DNA of 27,781 nt, from the IMG/VR virus record IMGVR_UViG_3300047462_000741, positions 1 to 27,781 of that record. The stretch is one strand, 5' to 3'. This DNA is from a virus. This document shows positions 13,758-21,920 of this stretch, piece by piece; within the stretch, counting starts at the first letter, position 1; each line of letters begins with the position of its first letter. A program made the translations under genes and the position numbers. The notes below the pieces were generated by a model. The model had not been told where the DNA came from, did no database searches, and saw nothing but the letters and a program-made list of their open reading frames with translations.

Positions 13758-14721
13758 CCGGCCGCAGCCGCGCGTGACCATCGGCGGTGTTGTGGTGCCG
13801 GGGGCGATGGCGCTACAGGTTGAGAGCCTTGGGTATTTCGCCGCCGATCGGTTCAGGGTGGATTTTGCGATCGGCGCCGGCGACGTTTTCACGGCCGGCT
13901 TTTTTGCCGGACTTGGCGGCCAGGTGATCGGCATCGAAGCCGCGGTCGATCTCGGTTATGTGAGTTTGATCACCGGGCAGATCGATAATATCCGGATCAA
14001 TTTTTTGAGACATATCGCGACGCTGAGTGGGCGGGATTTATCGGCGCGGATGATCGATGCCGAGATTGCCGAGACGTTCAATAACCAGACATCGAGCCAG
14101 ATTGCGGCGGCGATTGCGGCGCGGCACGGTTTGAGCGCGAACGTGACGGCGACCAGCACGCAAGTGGGGCAGTATTACGAGCTTGACCATGCGCGCAGTG
14201 CGCTGGGGCTGAATGCGCGTGCGACGACCGAGTGGAATTTGCTGACGCAGCTCGCGCAGATCGAGAATTTTGCGTTGTCCGTGGTGGGCACGACGCTTAA
14301 TTTTGGGCCGCCGGCCGTTCCAGTTCCGGTGTTTTTAAACCCGCTCGACATGATCTGTTTGGAGTTCGATATGGCGGCGTCCATTCCAACATCCGCGACG
14401 GTACACTCATGGAGCACGCGCAACAAAGCGGCAATTACGCAAAGCGCCGGCGGCAATGCGGGCGTTACGATTATTCGGCCGAATCTGACGACGGCCCAGG
14501 CCAATGCGCTGGCGGCGAACCATTTATCGGCACTGGCGCGGCACAAAACCGTATTGACGGCGACAATGCCGGGCGATGTGACGCTGACGCCGGCAGCGCG
14601 GATACTGTTTACTGGTACGGAGTCGGTTTTCGATCAAACATACGGCATCGATATGATTTCCCGCACGCTGAGCGCGGCGCATGGGTTTACCCAAATCGTT
14701 CGCGCCTACGCGCTGAATTAG
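13747..14721 (+). CDS. Baseplate hub protein (P2 gpD-like, late control D family)
   Basis: This 324-aa hub protein starts at TTG 13747. The rare start is supported by GGAGG at 13737-13741, five bases upstream, and by overlap with the preceding gene. It resembles the Phage_GPD family: an N-terminal beta region (VVVPGAMALQVESLGYFAAD), LITGQIDNIRINFLRHIATL and the block GRDLSARMIDAEIAETFNNQ. A late part contains DQTYGIDMISRTLSAAHGF, a typical hub C-terminal pattern. It forms the trimeric central hub that bridges tube and spike. The spike gene V follows 10 nt later, as in P2. Confidence 0.85.
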   Translation: MPVDRPQPRVTIGGVVVPGAMALQVESLGYFAADRFRVDFAIGAGDVFTAGFFAGLGGQVIGIEAAVDLGYVSLITGQIDNIRINFLRHIATLSGRDLSARMIDAEIAETFNNQTSSQIAAAIAARHGLSANVTATSTQVGQYYELDHARSALGLNARATTEWNLLTQLAQIENFALSVVGTTLNFGPPAVPVPVFLNPLDMICLEFDMAASIPTSATVHSWSTRNKAAITQSAGGNAGVTIIRPNLTTAQANALAANHLSALARHKTVLTATMPGDVTLTPAARILFTGTESVFDQTYGIDMISRTLSAAHGFTQIVRAYALN

Positions 14722-14731
14722 CGAGCCTTTA

Positions 14732-15277
14732 ATGGACCGGTTCTGGAACGAAGTTAAGGCGCGGGCGGGTGGGCTGGACGGGATGGCAGGTGTTGCCAGG
14801 TTCGGGTTGGTTGCGAGTTTCGATCCAAAGTCCTACGCGGCAAAAGTGCTGATCCAGCCGGAAAATGTTTTAAGCGGCTGGTTGCCGATTACTGCCGCCT
14901 GGGTGGGCGCCGGCTGGGGCATGGCGGCGCCGCTGACGCCGGGCGACCAGGTGCTGGTGCTGGCGCAGGAAGGCGACGCCGAACAGGGCGTGATTATCGG
15001 CTGCGTGTGGTCGGCGGTGGATCAGCCGATGGCGGCGCCGAGCGGTGAGTTATGGTTACGGCATCAAACGGGAAGCTTTTTGAAATTGCATAATGACGGG
15101 ACGATTGCTTTGCAGGCGCCGGTGGTGAATATTGCCGGGAACCTCGTGGTGAGCGGCGATATTTCCGACCAGGCTGGGGCGCATGGCACGCTGGCGGCGC
15201 TGCGAAATGCGCATGACACGCACGAACATGCGGACCCACAAGGCGGTGTCACGGGCCTGCCCACGGTGACCGTGTAA
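14732..15277 (+). CDS. Baseplate assembly/spike protein V with iron-binding HxH motif
   Basis: This 181-aa protein of the P2 gpV/phage baseplate V family has a short N-terminal helix and an OB-fold (FGLVASFDPKSYAAKVLIQP, then TPGDQVLVLAQEG). A beta-prism segment (LHNDGTIALQAPVVNIAGNL) follows, then the apex sequence HDTHEHADPQGG at residues 161-172. In P2 gpV-type spikes, histidines of an HxH motif from three subunits hold an iron ion at the tip. Here His164 and His166 are the natural candidates. The protein pierces the outer membrane at contraction. The stop overlaps the next start (TAATGG context), in the V-W-J-I order of P2. Confidence 0.9.
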   Translation: MDRFWNEVKARAGGLDGMAGVARFGLVASFDPKSYAAKVLIQPENVLSGWLPITAAWVGAGWGMAAPLTPGDQVLVLAQEGDAEQGVIIGCVWSAVDQPMAAPSGELWLRHQTGSFLKLHNDGTIALQAPVVNIAGNLVVSGDISDQAGAHGTLAALRNAHDTHEHADPQGGVTGLPTVTV

Positions 15278-15639
15278 TGGCCGATCTGGCGGTGCAATTC
15301 GGCGGTGATTTGAGCATCAGCCCGGCGGGCGATATTGCCCTGGTTGACGGAACGGATCTCACGCAGCAGCGGGTGCTGCGCCGGATGCTGACAAACGCCG
15401 GCGATTATATCTGGCAACTCGGCTATGGCGCCGGGTTGGGGCAGTTTATCGGACAGCCCGGCGCACCGGCGGCGATCAACGGTGTCGCGCGCACGCAGAT
15501 GCTGCGGGAAGCGGCGGTCGCGCAAACGCCGGCGCCGGTGGTCACCACTGCGGCGGCGACGGACGGCACGGTGACACTGACATTGCGTTATGCCGATGCG
15601 GCGACCGGACAGACCAATCTCGTTTCATTTTCAGTGTAG
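15277..15639 (+). CDS. Baseplate wedge protein W (gp25-like)
   Basis: This 120-aa protein overlaps the spike gene by one base. It has a beta-strand start (DLAVQFGGDLSISPAGDIAL) and a helix with QQRVLRRMLTNAGDYIWQLG, the standard gpW/gp25 lysozyme-like wedge pattern. It continues GYGAGLGQFIGQPG and ends in a beta-strand. In the P2/T4 system this protein sits at the inner edge of the baseplate and starts sheath assembly. It follows V and precedes J, supporting the assignment. Confidence 0.84.
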   Translation: MADLAVQFGGDLSISPAGDIALVDGTDLTQQRVLRRMLTNAGDYIWQLGYGAGLGQFIGQPGAPAAINGVARTQMLREAAVAQTPAPVVTTAAATDGTVTLTLRYADAATGQTNLVSFSV

Positions 15640-15646
15640 GTTTTAA

Positions 15647-16771
15647 ATGCAGTTATCGTTGCAGAATTTCTCCACGCTGGTGGAGGGCATGGCGGCTGCC
15701 GTCCAGGGCGCGGCGCAGGCGTTGCTGGATTTGACGGTAGGCTCCGTGCTGCGCGCGATTCTGGAGGCCAATGCGTCGCTTGCGTTGTGGATGCAATGGC
15801 TGATCGTGCAGGTGCTGGCGACCACGCGGCTGGCGACGAGTTCCGGCGCGGATTGCGATAGTTTTGGCGCGGATTTCGGGTTTGTCCGGCTGCCGGCCGT
15901 GGCGGCGGAAGGCGATGTCACCTTTGCGCGCTTTACGCCCGGCGTGGCGGCGTTCATTCCGCTTGGGACCAATGTTTCCACCACCGCCAATACGCAGAGC
16001 TTTACCGTAACGGCCGACCCCGCAAATGCCGCGTTCAGCGCCGCGGCGGGGGGATATACGGTCGCCGCCGGGGTCGCCAGCATCACGGTGGCGGTGGCGG
16101 CGGCAATTGCGGGCAGTGCCGGAAACATCCAGCCTGGCGCGATAACGGTGTTGAGTTCGGCGGTCGCCGGCGTGGATACCGTAACGAATGGCGCGGCCCT
16201 CACAGGTGGTCTGGACGCGGAAAGCGACGCGGCCTTCCGGGCGCGCTTCGCCAACTATCTTGCCAGTCTGTCGCGCGCCACCAATCTTGCGATCGGTGCT
16301 GCCATCACCGGCATTCAGCAGGGGCTGAGCTACGCGATCGATGAGAACATCAATCAGGCCGGCGCCGTGCAGATGGGACATTTTGTCGTTACGGTCGACG
16401 ATGGTTCCGGCGACCCGCTGGCAGCGTTACTGAGCACCGTCCAGCAGGCGGTGGATGCGGTGCGTCCGGTTGGCAGCAGTTTCGCGGTTCAGGGTCCGGT
16501 TGTGGCGTTGGCAAACGTTTCGATGACGCTGACAACCGTGACCGGCGCCGCGTCGCAGACGATTGTGGCGGCGGTGGCAGGCGCCATTGAAACCTACATC
16601 GCCGGCCTCGCGATCGGCGATACTTTGAATTACACCAGGCTGGCGCAACTGGCGTACGGGGCGTCGGCCACCGTTACGAATGTTTCGGCGGTTCTGCTGA
16701 ATGGCGCGACGGCGGATTTGATCCCGCCGCTGTTCGGGGTGATCCGCGCCGGCACCGTGACGGTGGCCTGA
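15647..16771 (+). CDS. Baseplate J-like protein
   Basis: This 374-aa protein of the phage baseplate J family forms the wedge that links gpW to gpI and the fibres. Its N-terminus is helical (LSLQNFSTLVEGMAAAVQGA and LLDLTVGSVLRAILEANASL). A beta-rich middle contains GTNVSTTANTQSFTV and IQPGAITVLSSAVAGVDTV, and then comes the diagnostic block LTGGLDAESDAAFRARFANY. The later part has GHFVVTVDDGSGDPLAAL and a C-terminal helical bundle. The stop is 4 nt before gene I. The ribosome binding site is weak (TAGG), so translation may be coupled to W. Confidence 0.9.
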   Translation: MQLSLQNFSTLVEGMAAAVQGAAQALLDLTVGSVLRAILEANASLALWMQWLIVQVLATTRLATSSGADCDSFGADFGFVRLPAVAAEGDVTFARFTPGVAAFIPLGTNVSTTANTQSFTVTADPANAAFSAAAGGYTVAAGVASITVAVAAAIAGSAGNIQPGAITVLSSAVAGVDTVTNGAALTGGLDAESDAAFRARFANYLASLSRATNLAIGAAITGIQQGLSYAIDENINQAGAVQMGHFVVTVDDGSGDPLAALLSTVQQAVDAVRPVGSSFAVQGPVVALANVSMTLTTVTGAASQTIVAAVAGAIETYIAGLAIGDTLNYTRLAQLAYGASATVTNVSAVLLNGATADLIPPLFGVIRAGTVTVA

Positions 16772-16775
16772 CGCC

Positions 16776-17432
16776 ATGACCGGCGATACCAACGATATGC
16801 TGGCGCGGCTGAAACTGGTTCTGCCGGTGCGGTGGTTCGGCGATGTCACGCCGGTGCTGGATGCGGTGCTGAGCGGCCTGGCGAGCGCCTGGAGCAATCT
16901 GTATGGGTTGCTTGCAAACGTCAGGCTGCAGGCGCGGATTGCGACCGCGAGCGGCGTGTTTCTGGACATTGCGGCGGGCGATTATTGCGGTTCCGGCCTG
17001 GTGCGCCGGGTGGGCGAGCCCGATGCCGCCTACAGTGCCCGCATCCGTGTCAATCTGCTGGCGCCGCGCGCGACACGCGCCGGCGTGATTGCGGCACTTG
17101 TCAATTTGACAGGCCGGACGCCGGTTGTTTTCGAGCCGTTGAATGCCACCGATACCGGCGGCTATAACGTCAATCTCGGTTATAATGTGACCGGCGGCTA
17201 TGGTTCGGAAAATCTGCCGTTCCAGTTTTTCGTTACGGCGTACCGGCCGAACGCCACGCCGGTTAGCAATGCCGGCGGTTATAACGCGGGGCCGGGCGGT
17301 TATAACACCGCGCCGATGTTCTATGCGGATCTCACGCAATTTGCCGGGGCCGTTTCCGATGCGGAGATTTATGCCGCGGTCGCCGGGGTATTGCCGACGA
17401 GCACTGTCGCCTGGACCAGAATTTCTAACTGA
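16776..17432 (+). CDS. P2 gpI-like baseplate/tail protein
   Basis: This 218-aa protein directly after J is in the gpI place. It has an N-terminal helical part (NDMLARLKLVLPVRWFGDVT and LASAWSNLYGLLANV), then RIATASGVFLDIAAGDYCG, a pattern shared with wedge proteins that carry fibres. A C-terminal beta part contains four GGYN-type motifs within about 60 residues (GGYNVNLGYNV, GGYNAGPGGYN). It completes the wedge and provides the fibre anchor. The tail fibre gene follows 9 nt later with a GAGGAACC ribosome binding site. Identification is by order and fold impression. The GGYN repeats are unusual relative to what I know of gpI. Confidence 0.75.
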   Translation: MTGDTNDMLARLKLVLPVRWFGDVTPVLDAVLSGLASAWSNLYGLLANVRLQARIATASGVFLDIAAGDYCGSGLVRRVGEPDAAYSARIRVNLLAPRATRAGVIAALVNLTGRTPVVFEPLNATDTGGYNVNLGYNVTGGYGSENLPFQFFVTAYRPNATPVSNAGGYNAGPGGYNTAPMFYADLTQFAGAVSDAEIYAAVAGVLPTSTVAWTRISN

Positions 17433-17441
17433 GGAACCATC

Positions 17442-18683
17442 ATGGATCGCAATATTGTCTATCCCGGGAGCATCCCGCTGGATACGGATATTCTTGGGCC
17501 GAATCGCAATGGCATGGTGGGGATTGCCGCCCTCACCGCCGCCGTACTGGGGAATAATGTGGTGGTGGATGGCCTGGCCTGCACACCGACCGCGCCGGCG
17601 TCGCTGACCGTGAATGTGGGGCCGGGCAGCATCACCCAGCTCGCCGTGCTGGATGCCAATGCCTATGGCTCACTGGCGGCCGATCTAACCGATGAAATTG
17701 TCAAAACCGGCATCAATTTGCGGAGTACGAGTTTCACGTTCGCGGCGCCGGCGACCTCCGGACAATCGGTAAACTATTTGATCGAGGCGGCGTTTTCAGA
17801 AACCGATACGGCGCCGGTGGTGCTGCCTTACGTCAATGCGGCGATGCCTTATTCGGGGCCGGCGAATTCCGGCACCGCGCAGAATACCCAGCGCATTCAG
17901 CGTGTGCAGTTGCAAGTGAAGCCCGGGGCCGCCGCGGCGGCCGGTGCGCAGACCACGCCGGCGGTCGATACCGGGTGGGTGGGGCTGTATGTGATCACGG
18001 TCAATTACGGCCAGTCCGCGATCCTGGCGGCGAATATTATCCTGGCGCCGGGGGCACCTTTTTTGAATTACAAATTGCCCGCTTTGCGGCCGGGTTTTGC
18101 CACGATGCAGGTGTTCACCAGTTCCGGCGTGTTCACCGTGCCGAATGGCGTGAGTGCCGCGCGGGTGACCGTGATCGGCGGCGGCGGGTCGGCCGGGTAT
18201 CACAGCACCATGCCGGGCGCCGGCGGTGGGGCTGGCGGCCACGCAACGGGGACGGTGAGCCTGACGCCTGGCCAGAGCATTGCGGTGACGGTGGGCGCCG
18301 GAGGGGCCGCGCCCGCCAGCCCGGCGAATGGCGCCATGGGCGGAACCTCGAGTTTTGGCACGCTGATGTCGGCAACCGGCGGCGCCGGCGGCGTTGGCGG
18401 CACGGCGGCCCAGTTCGCGCTGGCCGGCGGCGCCGGTGGTTTGGGCGTAGGCGGGAAGATCAATGCCGGCGGCTCGATGGGAAGCGATTGCATCGTCGCC
18501 GGCAGCCGGGGCGGCGACGGCGGCGGCCCCGGCAACGGCCGTGGCGCCAGCGGCCCGCAGCCGGGCTTCTCGGGCACCGCCTATGGCGCGGGCGGCGGCG
18601 GCGGCGGCGCCAGCACCGGCGCCAGCCCGGTTGGGTATCCGGGCGGGGCGGGCGCGGCCGGCGCCGTCATCATCGAATATTAG
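17442..18683 (+). CDS. Tail fibre with glycine-rich receptor-binding domain
   Basis: This 413-aa protein has residues 1-215 as a virion-attached fibre head (IVYPGSIPLDTDILGPNRNG, VVVDGLACTPT, NVGPGSITQL) of the type seen in myovirus tail fibres. After a linker, FTSSGVFTVPNGVSAARVTV leads into a long glycine-rich region (about 244-409). Its many Gly-Gly, Ala-Gly and Ser-Gly steps resemble the polyglycine-type domains of phage adhesins such as S16 gp38. The end AGAVIIEY is the standard closing strand of these domains. The gene follows the gpI-like gene and precedes a probable fibre-associated protein. Surface loops between Gly-rich helices would set host range. The specific receptor is unknown. 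Confidence 0.82.
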   Translation: MDRNIVYPGSIPLDTDILGPNRNGMVGIAALTAAVLGNNVVVDGLACTPTAPASLTVNVGPGSITQLAVLDANAYGSLAADLTDEIVKTGINLRSTSFTFAAPATSGQSVNYLIEAAFSETDTAPVVLPYVNAAMPYSGPANSGTAQNTQRIQRVQLQVKPGAAAAAGAQTTPAVDTGWVGLYVITVNYGQSAILAANIILAPGAPFLNYKLPALRPGFATMQVFTSSGVFTVPNGVSAARVTVIGGGGSAGYHSTMPGAGGGAGGHATGTVSLTPGQSIAVTVGAGGAAPASPANGAMGGTSSFGTLMSATGGAGGVGGTAAQFALAGGAGGLGVGGKINAGGSMGSDCIVAGSRGGDGGGPGNGRGASGPQPGFSGTAYGAGGGGGGASTGASPVGYPGGAGAAGAVIIEY

Positions 18684-18692
18684 GAGGCCGTA

Positions 18693-19175
18693 ATGACCAC
18701 ACCGGCAAGCCATATCTGGCGACCCTCGAATGCGCGTTACGTGCAGATTGACGGATTTGTCGCGACCCCGCGCGGCCCGCAGATACCGCCGGCCCGGCCG
18801 TTGGCGTGGCCGGCCAAAGACCCCGGCGACACGCTCGATTATGTGTTTGACGTGGCGCCGGCGCTGACCGCCAATCCCGGCGATTCGATCAGTACGCTCG
18901 ACGTAACGATCAGCCCGGCTCAACCCGGCGACGTGACGCTGACAGCGGCTTCGGCCGATGGCGCGCAAGCGGTGCTGTGGCTGACCGGCGGGCAAGCGCT
19001 GACGACCTATACGGTGACGGTGAATATCACCACGGCGGGCGGCCGCACCCTGGCGCGCAGCATCGCGCTGCCGGTGCTCGCGCTGGCATCCAATCCGGCG
19101 CCGGCGAGCGCGCTCACCACGGTGTCCGGCCAGCCGCTGACCGACCCTACGGGCACGCCGCTTACGACGATTTGA
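18693..19175 (+). CDS. Fibre-tail adaptor-like / fibre-associated protein
   Basis: This 160-aa protein is 9 nt after the glycine-rich fibre, with an AGGAGG ribosome binding site. It begins MTTPASHIWRPSNARYV, followed by a beta-sandwich-like part (DTLDYVFDVAPALTANPGD, ISTLDVTISPAQPGDVTL, TYTVTVNITTAGGRTLARSI). The end is Pro/Thr-rich. The DYVFDV...NPGDSIS pattern recalls proteins labelled phage fibre-tail adaptor. It could instead be a fibre chaperone. Its role in attaching fibres to the baseplate is inferred from position. Confidence 0.6.
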   Translation: MTTPASHIWRPSNARYVQIDGFVATPRGPQIPPARPLAWPAKDPGDTLDYVFDVAPALTANPGDSISTLDVTISPAQPGDVTLTAASADGAQAVLWLTGGQALTTYTVTVNITTAGGRTLARSIALPVLALASNPAPASALTTVSGQPLTDPTGTPLTTI

Positions 19176-19195
19176 GAAGTAGCCTTAAGAAAGAA

Positions 19196-19309
19196 CTTCT
19201 TTTTGTGAACAAAAAGAAGCAAAAAAACTTTTTTAATCTGGTGCGGAGATGTTCGGGCGCCGCAGTCCCAGAGTAATAAAAGTTTTTGCGCGCTTTTTTC
19301 AAAAAGCGC
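19196..19309. repeat. Composite palindromic (REP/MITE-like) intergenic element
   Basis: The 179-nt gap between fibre genes contains several nested inverted repeats. There is a perfect 10-bp hairpin CTTCTTTTTG-TGAA-CAAAAAGAAG (19196-19219). GCAAAAAAACTTTT (about 19219-19232) pairs with AAAAGTTTTTGC (about 19279-19290), with a 2-nt bulge. Between these arms lies an inner stem in which TCTGG-TGCGG (19237-19246) pairs with CCGCA-GT-CCCAGA (19260-19272). A final hairpin GCGCTTTTT...AAAAAGCGC (19290-19309) closes it. The composition differs from the flanks. The arrangement resembles small repeated palindromic elements in Acetobacteraceae-type genomes, but genome-wide copies cannot be seen here. It may act as an RNA structure or partial terminator within the late operon. 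Confidence 0.62.
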
Positions 19310-19354
19310 TGCTTGCTCCACTTCGTTTTAGAAGACTGATCTGAGGGTAAAATT

Positions 19355-21910
19355 ATGCCGACAATCGGACAATTGCCGCCGGCGAGTTCGGTCGCCGATA
19401 CTGACGAACTGCCGATTTATCAAAACGGCCAGACCTATTACGCCACGCGCGCGCAACTGCTGGCCGGTGTGCAGCCGCTGCTTAGCCTGCCGCAAAATAC
19501 CCTGCTGGGTGGTTTGGGGCCGGGCACCGCGGCGCCGGTGCCGATCACCATCGGCGCCAATCTGACCGTGTCCGGCAGTACGTTGTCGGCCAATGCGGCG
19601 GCGTTTGAAATCGCCACGCTGCCGGCCGGCACGCCGCCGGCGCCCGGCGATCTTGTGCCGCTCGGCCAGGGTGGTAACAACACCGCTGTCAGTTATGCGA
19701 GTTTTCTCGGCGCCATGGGGAGTGTCGCCGGTCTGCCGGGCGGGGCGCTGACGGCGACCGCAACCGCCGCCAATACCGCGCGCACGTTGGCGGCGTTGGC
19801 AACCAATGCCGTCTCGATTGAAGATTTCGGTGCGGCCGGCAACGGCACGACGGACGATAGCGCCGCGCTGCGCGCCGCCATAGCGTCCGGCGCGCCGGTG
19901 CGTTTTGGGCCAAAAACCTACGCCATCGCGGGGGAGTGCGATATTTCCGGGGCAAATTGCACATTGCTCGGCGTACCCGGCCAGACCATATTGCTGCGTC
20001 CGGCGCAGTCGAATCTCGGAACCTCCGCGACGCCGGCCTGGATCAGCGTTGCCGCGGCGACGGCGTTTATCGACGGGATCGTATTCGATGCGAATACATC
20101 CGTCACCGCCAATACGATCAGCGTCGCCGTGCAGGCGAGTTGCACGAAATCGCATATTACACGCTGCCTGTTTCGCAACGCGCAAGGCTCGACCAACGGT
20201 TCCGGCCTGACCTACATCGCAAGCGATCCGGCGATCACCCAGCACCATGTCGACAACTGCGAATTTACCGCCAATGTCCTGAACGGCTTATATGCGCAGG
20301 CGGTCGATGCGCTCAGCATCACCAATTGCCGGGCGCATGACAATGGCAGCAACGGCATCCGCGTCGACAGCCAGGACCCGGCCTTCGTTTTGAAAGTCCG
20401 TGAACTCCACATCGTCGGCAATACGTGCTGGAACAATAATTGCGGCATCATCGTCGGCAATTTCAACGCCAACAATACCGGCAGCGTCGTCTTTGGCAAC
20501 GCCAATCCGGATATTCTGGGCGCGGTGATCGCGGCGAATAATTGCTATACCAATCGCGGCTACGGCATTTATATTTCCGGCCGGAATATTCTTGTTTCAG
20601 GCAATCTGTGCACCAATAACAGTTCGATCACGGCGAGCGGCGCCGGGATTTTGTGCGATACCGGTTATTGCAAAGTCAGTGGCAATATGATCTCCGGCGC
20701 TTCCGCGTTCGGGATCGATTGCGGCGGATCGATTTACACCGAGGTTTCCAATAATTATATCAACGGCGCCTTGATCGGCCTGAATATCGGCGGCGGCCAG
20801 AACTGCATGGCGCGGGATAATTTCATTCAGGATTGCACCGGTGTGGCCGTTGCCGTGCAGAACGTGGAATCCAACGGCGGCGGGATCAATTTCAATCTTG
20901 CCTGCAATAATCTTTCGATCATCGGCAACTGGATCAATTACAGCGGCAGCGTGATCGGTATTCTGATCCGGGATGCGGCGCAGAATATTCTGGTCGCCGA
21001 TAACGTCATTCTGGCCAATCCGGGGGCCAATCTGAATGATGCGATATCGCCGTACACCGACAGCCTGACGTTGCGCGGCAACATGCTGAATTTTACCCCG
21101 CGCTGGCCGGTCAATCCGGTCAGCGTCGGCGGTGTCTATACGCTGGTGATTCCCGATATCGCCGATGCGGTGAGCATCTCGCAATCCAGTGCGCAGGTGA
21201 CCAGCATGGTGACATCGCAGGCAAATCTGGCGAGCGGGCAGGTTTGTTATGCAAAAGTAACTAATGGCGGCAGCGGCTATACCAATGCCACCGTTACGTT
21301 TGCCGGCGCCGGTAGTGGTGCCGCGGCCACGGCCTGGGTTTCCGGTGGCGCCGTCATCGGCATTCAAATGAGTAGTTTCGGGTCCGGTTATGGCGCCGGA
21401 ACGACGGTCAGCATCAGCGGCAATGGCACGGGCGCGACCGCAACCGTGCAGGTCGGGCTGCCGGTTTTGCAGAACCGGGAAATCACGGTGGATTGCCTGG
21501 CGGCGGTGAGTTTTGCCGCGGCCGGCAGCGCGCCGTTGCAGAGCAACTGGACCGGTGCGCCGATCACGATTCCGGCGGGTGCCTCGATCGACTGGATCGG
21601 CAATAACGGCGGCTGGCGCGCGGCGCGGTTTTCGCAAAGCGACTATGTTTCGCCGAATGGCGATGGGAGTGTCACACTCCGCACGCGATCTGGTGATATT
21701 TCGTTGCACCCGGCGGGGGCTGGCATGGTGCGGCTGATCTCCGACACCGAATCGACCGGGGCGGTGGAACTGATCGGCCGCGGCTCGCCGTTGAGCGTGG
21801 TTTCGGCACCGGCCGGCTCGACATTCCGGAATTTGAACGGCGGCGTCGGCAGCACGTTCTGGGTGAAACAATCCGGAACCGGTTCGGCCAACTGGGTCGC
21901 CATAGCTTAG
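19355..21910 (+). CDS. Tailspike with beta-helix (pectate lyase 3-like) domain
   Basis: This 851-aa protein has residues 1-80 as an attachment module (TIGQLPPASSVADTDELPIY, then LLGGLGPGTAAPVPITIGA) shared with the next gene. A second copy of the same short motif appears at about 88-120. At 154-175 the sequence SIEDFGAAGNGTTDDSAALR marks the start of a pectate lyase superfamily 3 domain. About 430 residues of right-handed beta-helix repeats follow, rich in Asn, Ile, Gly and Cys (for example CNNLSIIGNWINYSGSVIG). Residues about 632-695 hold a duplicated GGSGYT...TVTFAGAGSG block. The end is a small trimerisation-like beta domain. A GAGGG ribosome binding site precedes the ATG. Such proteins bind and often cleave surface polysaccharide. 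The catalytic residues are not identifiable by eye. Confidence 0.85.
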   Translation: MPTIGQLPPASSVADTDELPIYQNGQTYYATRAQLLAGVQPLLSLPQNTLLGGLGPGTAAPVPITIGANLTVSGSTLSANAAAFEIATLPAGTPPAPGDLVPLGQGGNNTAVSYASFLGAMGSVAGLPGGALTATATAANTARTLAALATNAVSIEDFGAAGNGTTDDSAALRAAIASGAPVRFGPKTYAIAGECDISGANCTLLGVPGQTILLRPAQSNLGTSATPAWISVAAATAFIDGIVFDANTSVTANTISVAVQASCTKSHITRCLFRNAQGSTNGSGLTYIASDPAITQHHVDNCEFTANVLNGLYAQAVDALSITNCRAHDNGSNGIRVDSQDPAFVLKVRELHIVGNTCWNNNCGIIVGNFNANNTGSVVFGNANPDILGAVIAANNCYTNRGYGIYISGRNILVSGNLCTNNSSITASGAGILCDTGYCKVSGNMISGASAFGIDCGGSIYTEVSNNYINGALIGLNIGGGQNCMARDNFIQDCTGVAVAVQNVESNGGGINFNLACNNLSIIGNWINYSGSVIGILIRDAAQNILVADNVILANPGANLNDAISPYTDSLTLRGNMLNFTPRWPVNPVSVGGVYTLVIPDIADAVSISQSSAQVTSMVTSQANLASGQVCYAKVTNGGSGYTNATVTFAGAGSGAAATAWVSGGAVIGIQMSSFGSGYGAGTTVSISGNGTGATATVQVGLPVLQNREITVDCLAAVSFAAAGSAPLQSNWTGAPITIPAGASIDWIGNNGGWRAARFSQSDYVSPNGDGSVTLRTRSGDISLHPAGAGMVRLISDTESTGAVELIGRGSPLSVVSAPAGSTFRNLNGGVGSTFWVKQSGTGSANWVAIA

Positions 21911-21920
21911 GAGCACATAT

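Noticed and set aside
8570-16771. Considered as a type VI secretion system or tailocin
   Set aside because: Terminase, portal, scaffold and capsid genes precede the tail genes, and the order is that of a phage. T6SS-specific genes are absent. A defective particle remains possible because of the tape measure region.
1693-17432. Considered as a gene transfer agent
   Set aside because: The known alphaproteobacterial gene transfer agent has a non-contractile tail and a different gene set. Here a contractile sheath, P2-like baseplate and adjacent repressor point to a prophage.
18170-18680. GC-rich short repeats, considered as a CRISPR or tandem array
   Set aside because: The repeats are degenerate Gly/Ala codons in an intact reading frame, without uniform repeat and spacer lengths.
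17796-18995. 399-codon minus-strand open frame across the fibre gene
   Set aside because: It arises from the Gly-rich, GC-biased codons of the fibre gene. The product is an Arg/Ala/Gly-rich shadow.
19196-19234. Considered as a simple rho-independent terminator after the adaptor-like gene
   Set aside because: The hairpin is AT-rich and is followed by C and A residues before the T-run. It forms part of a longer nested palindrome, and the operon continues downstream.
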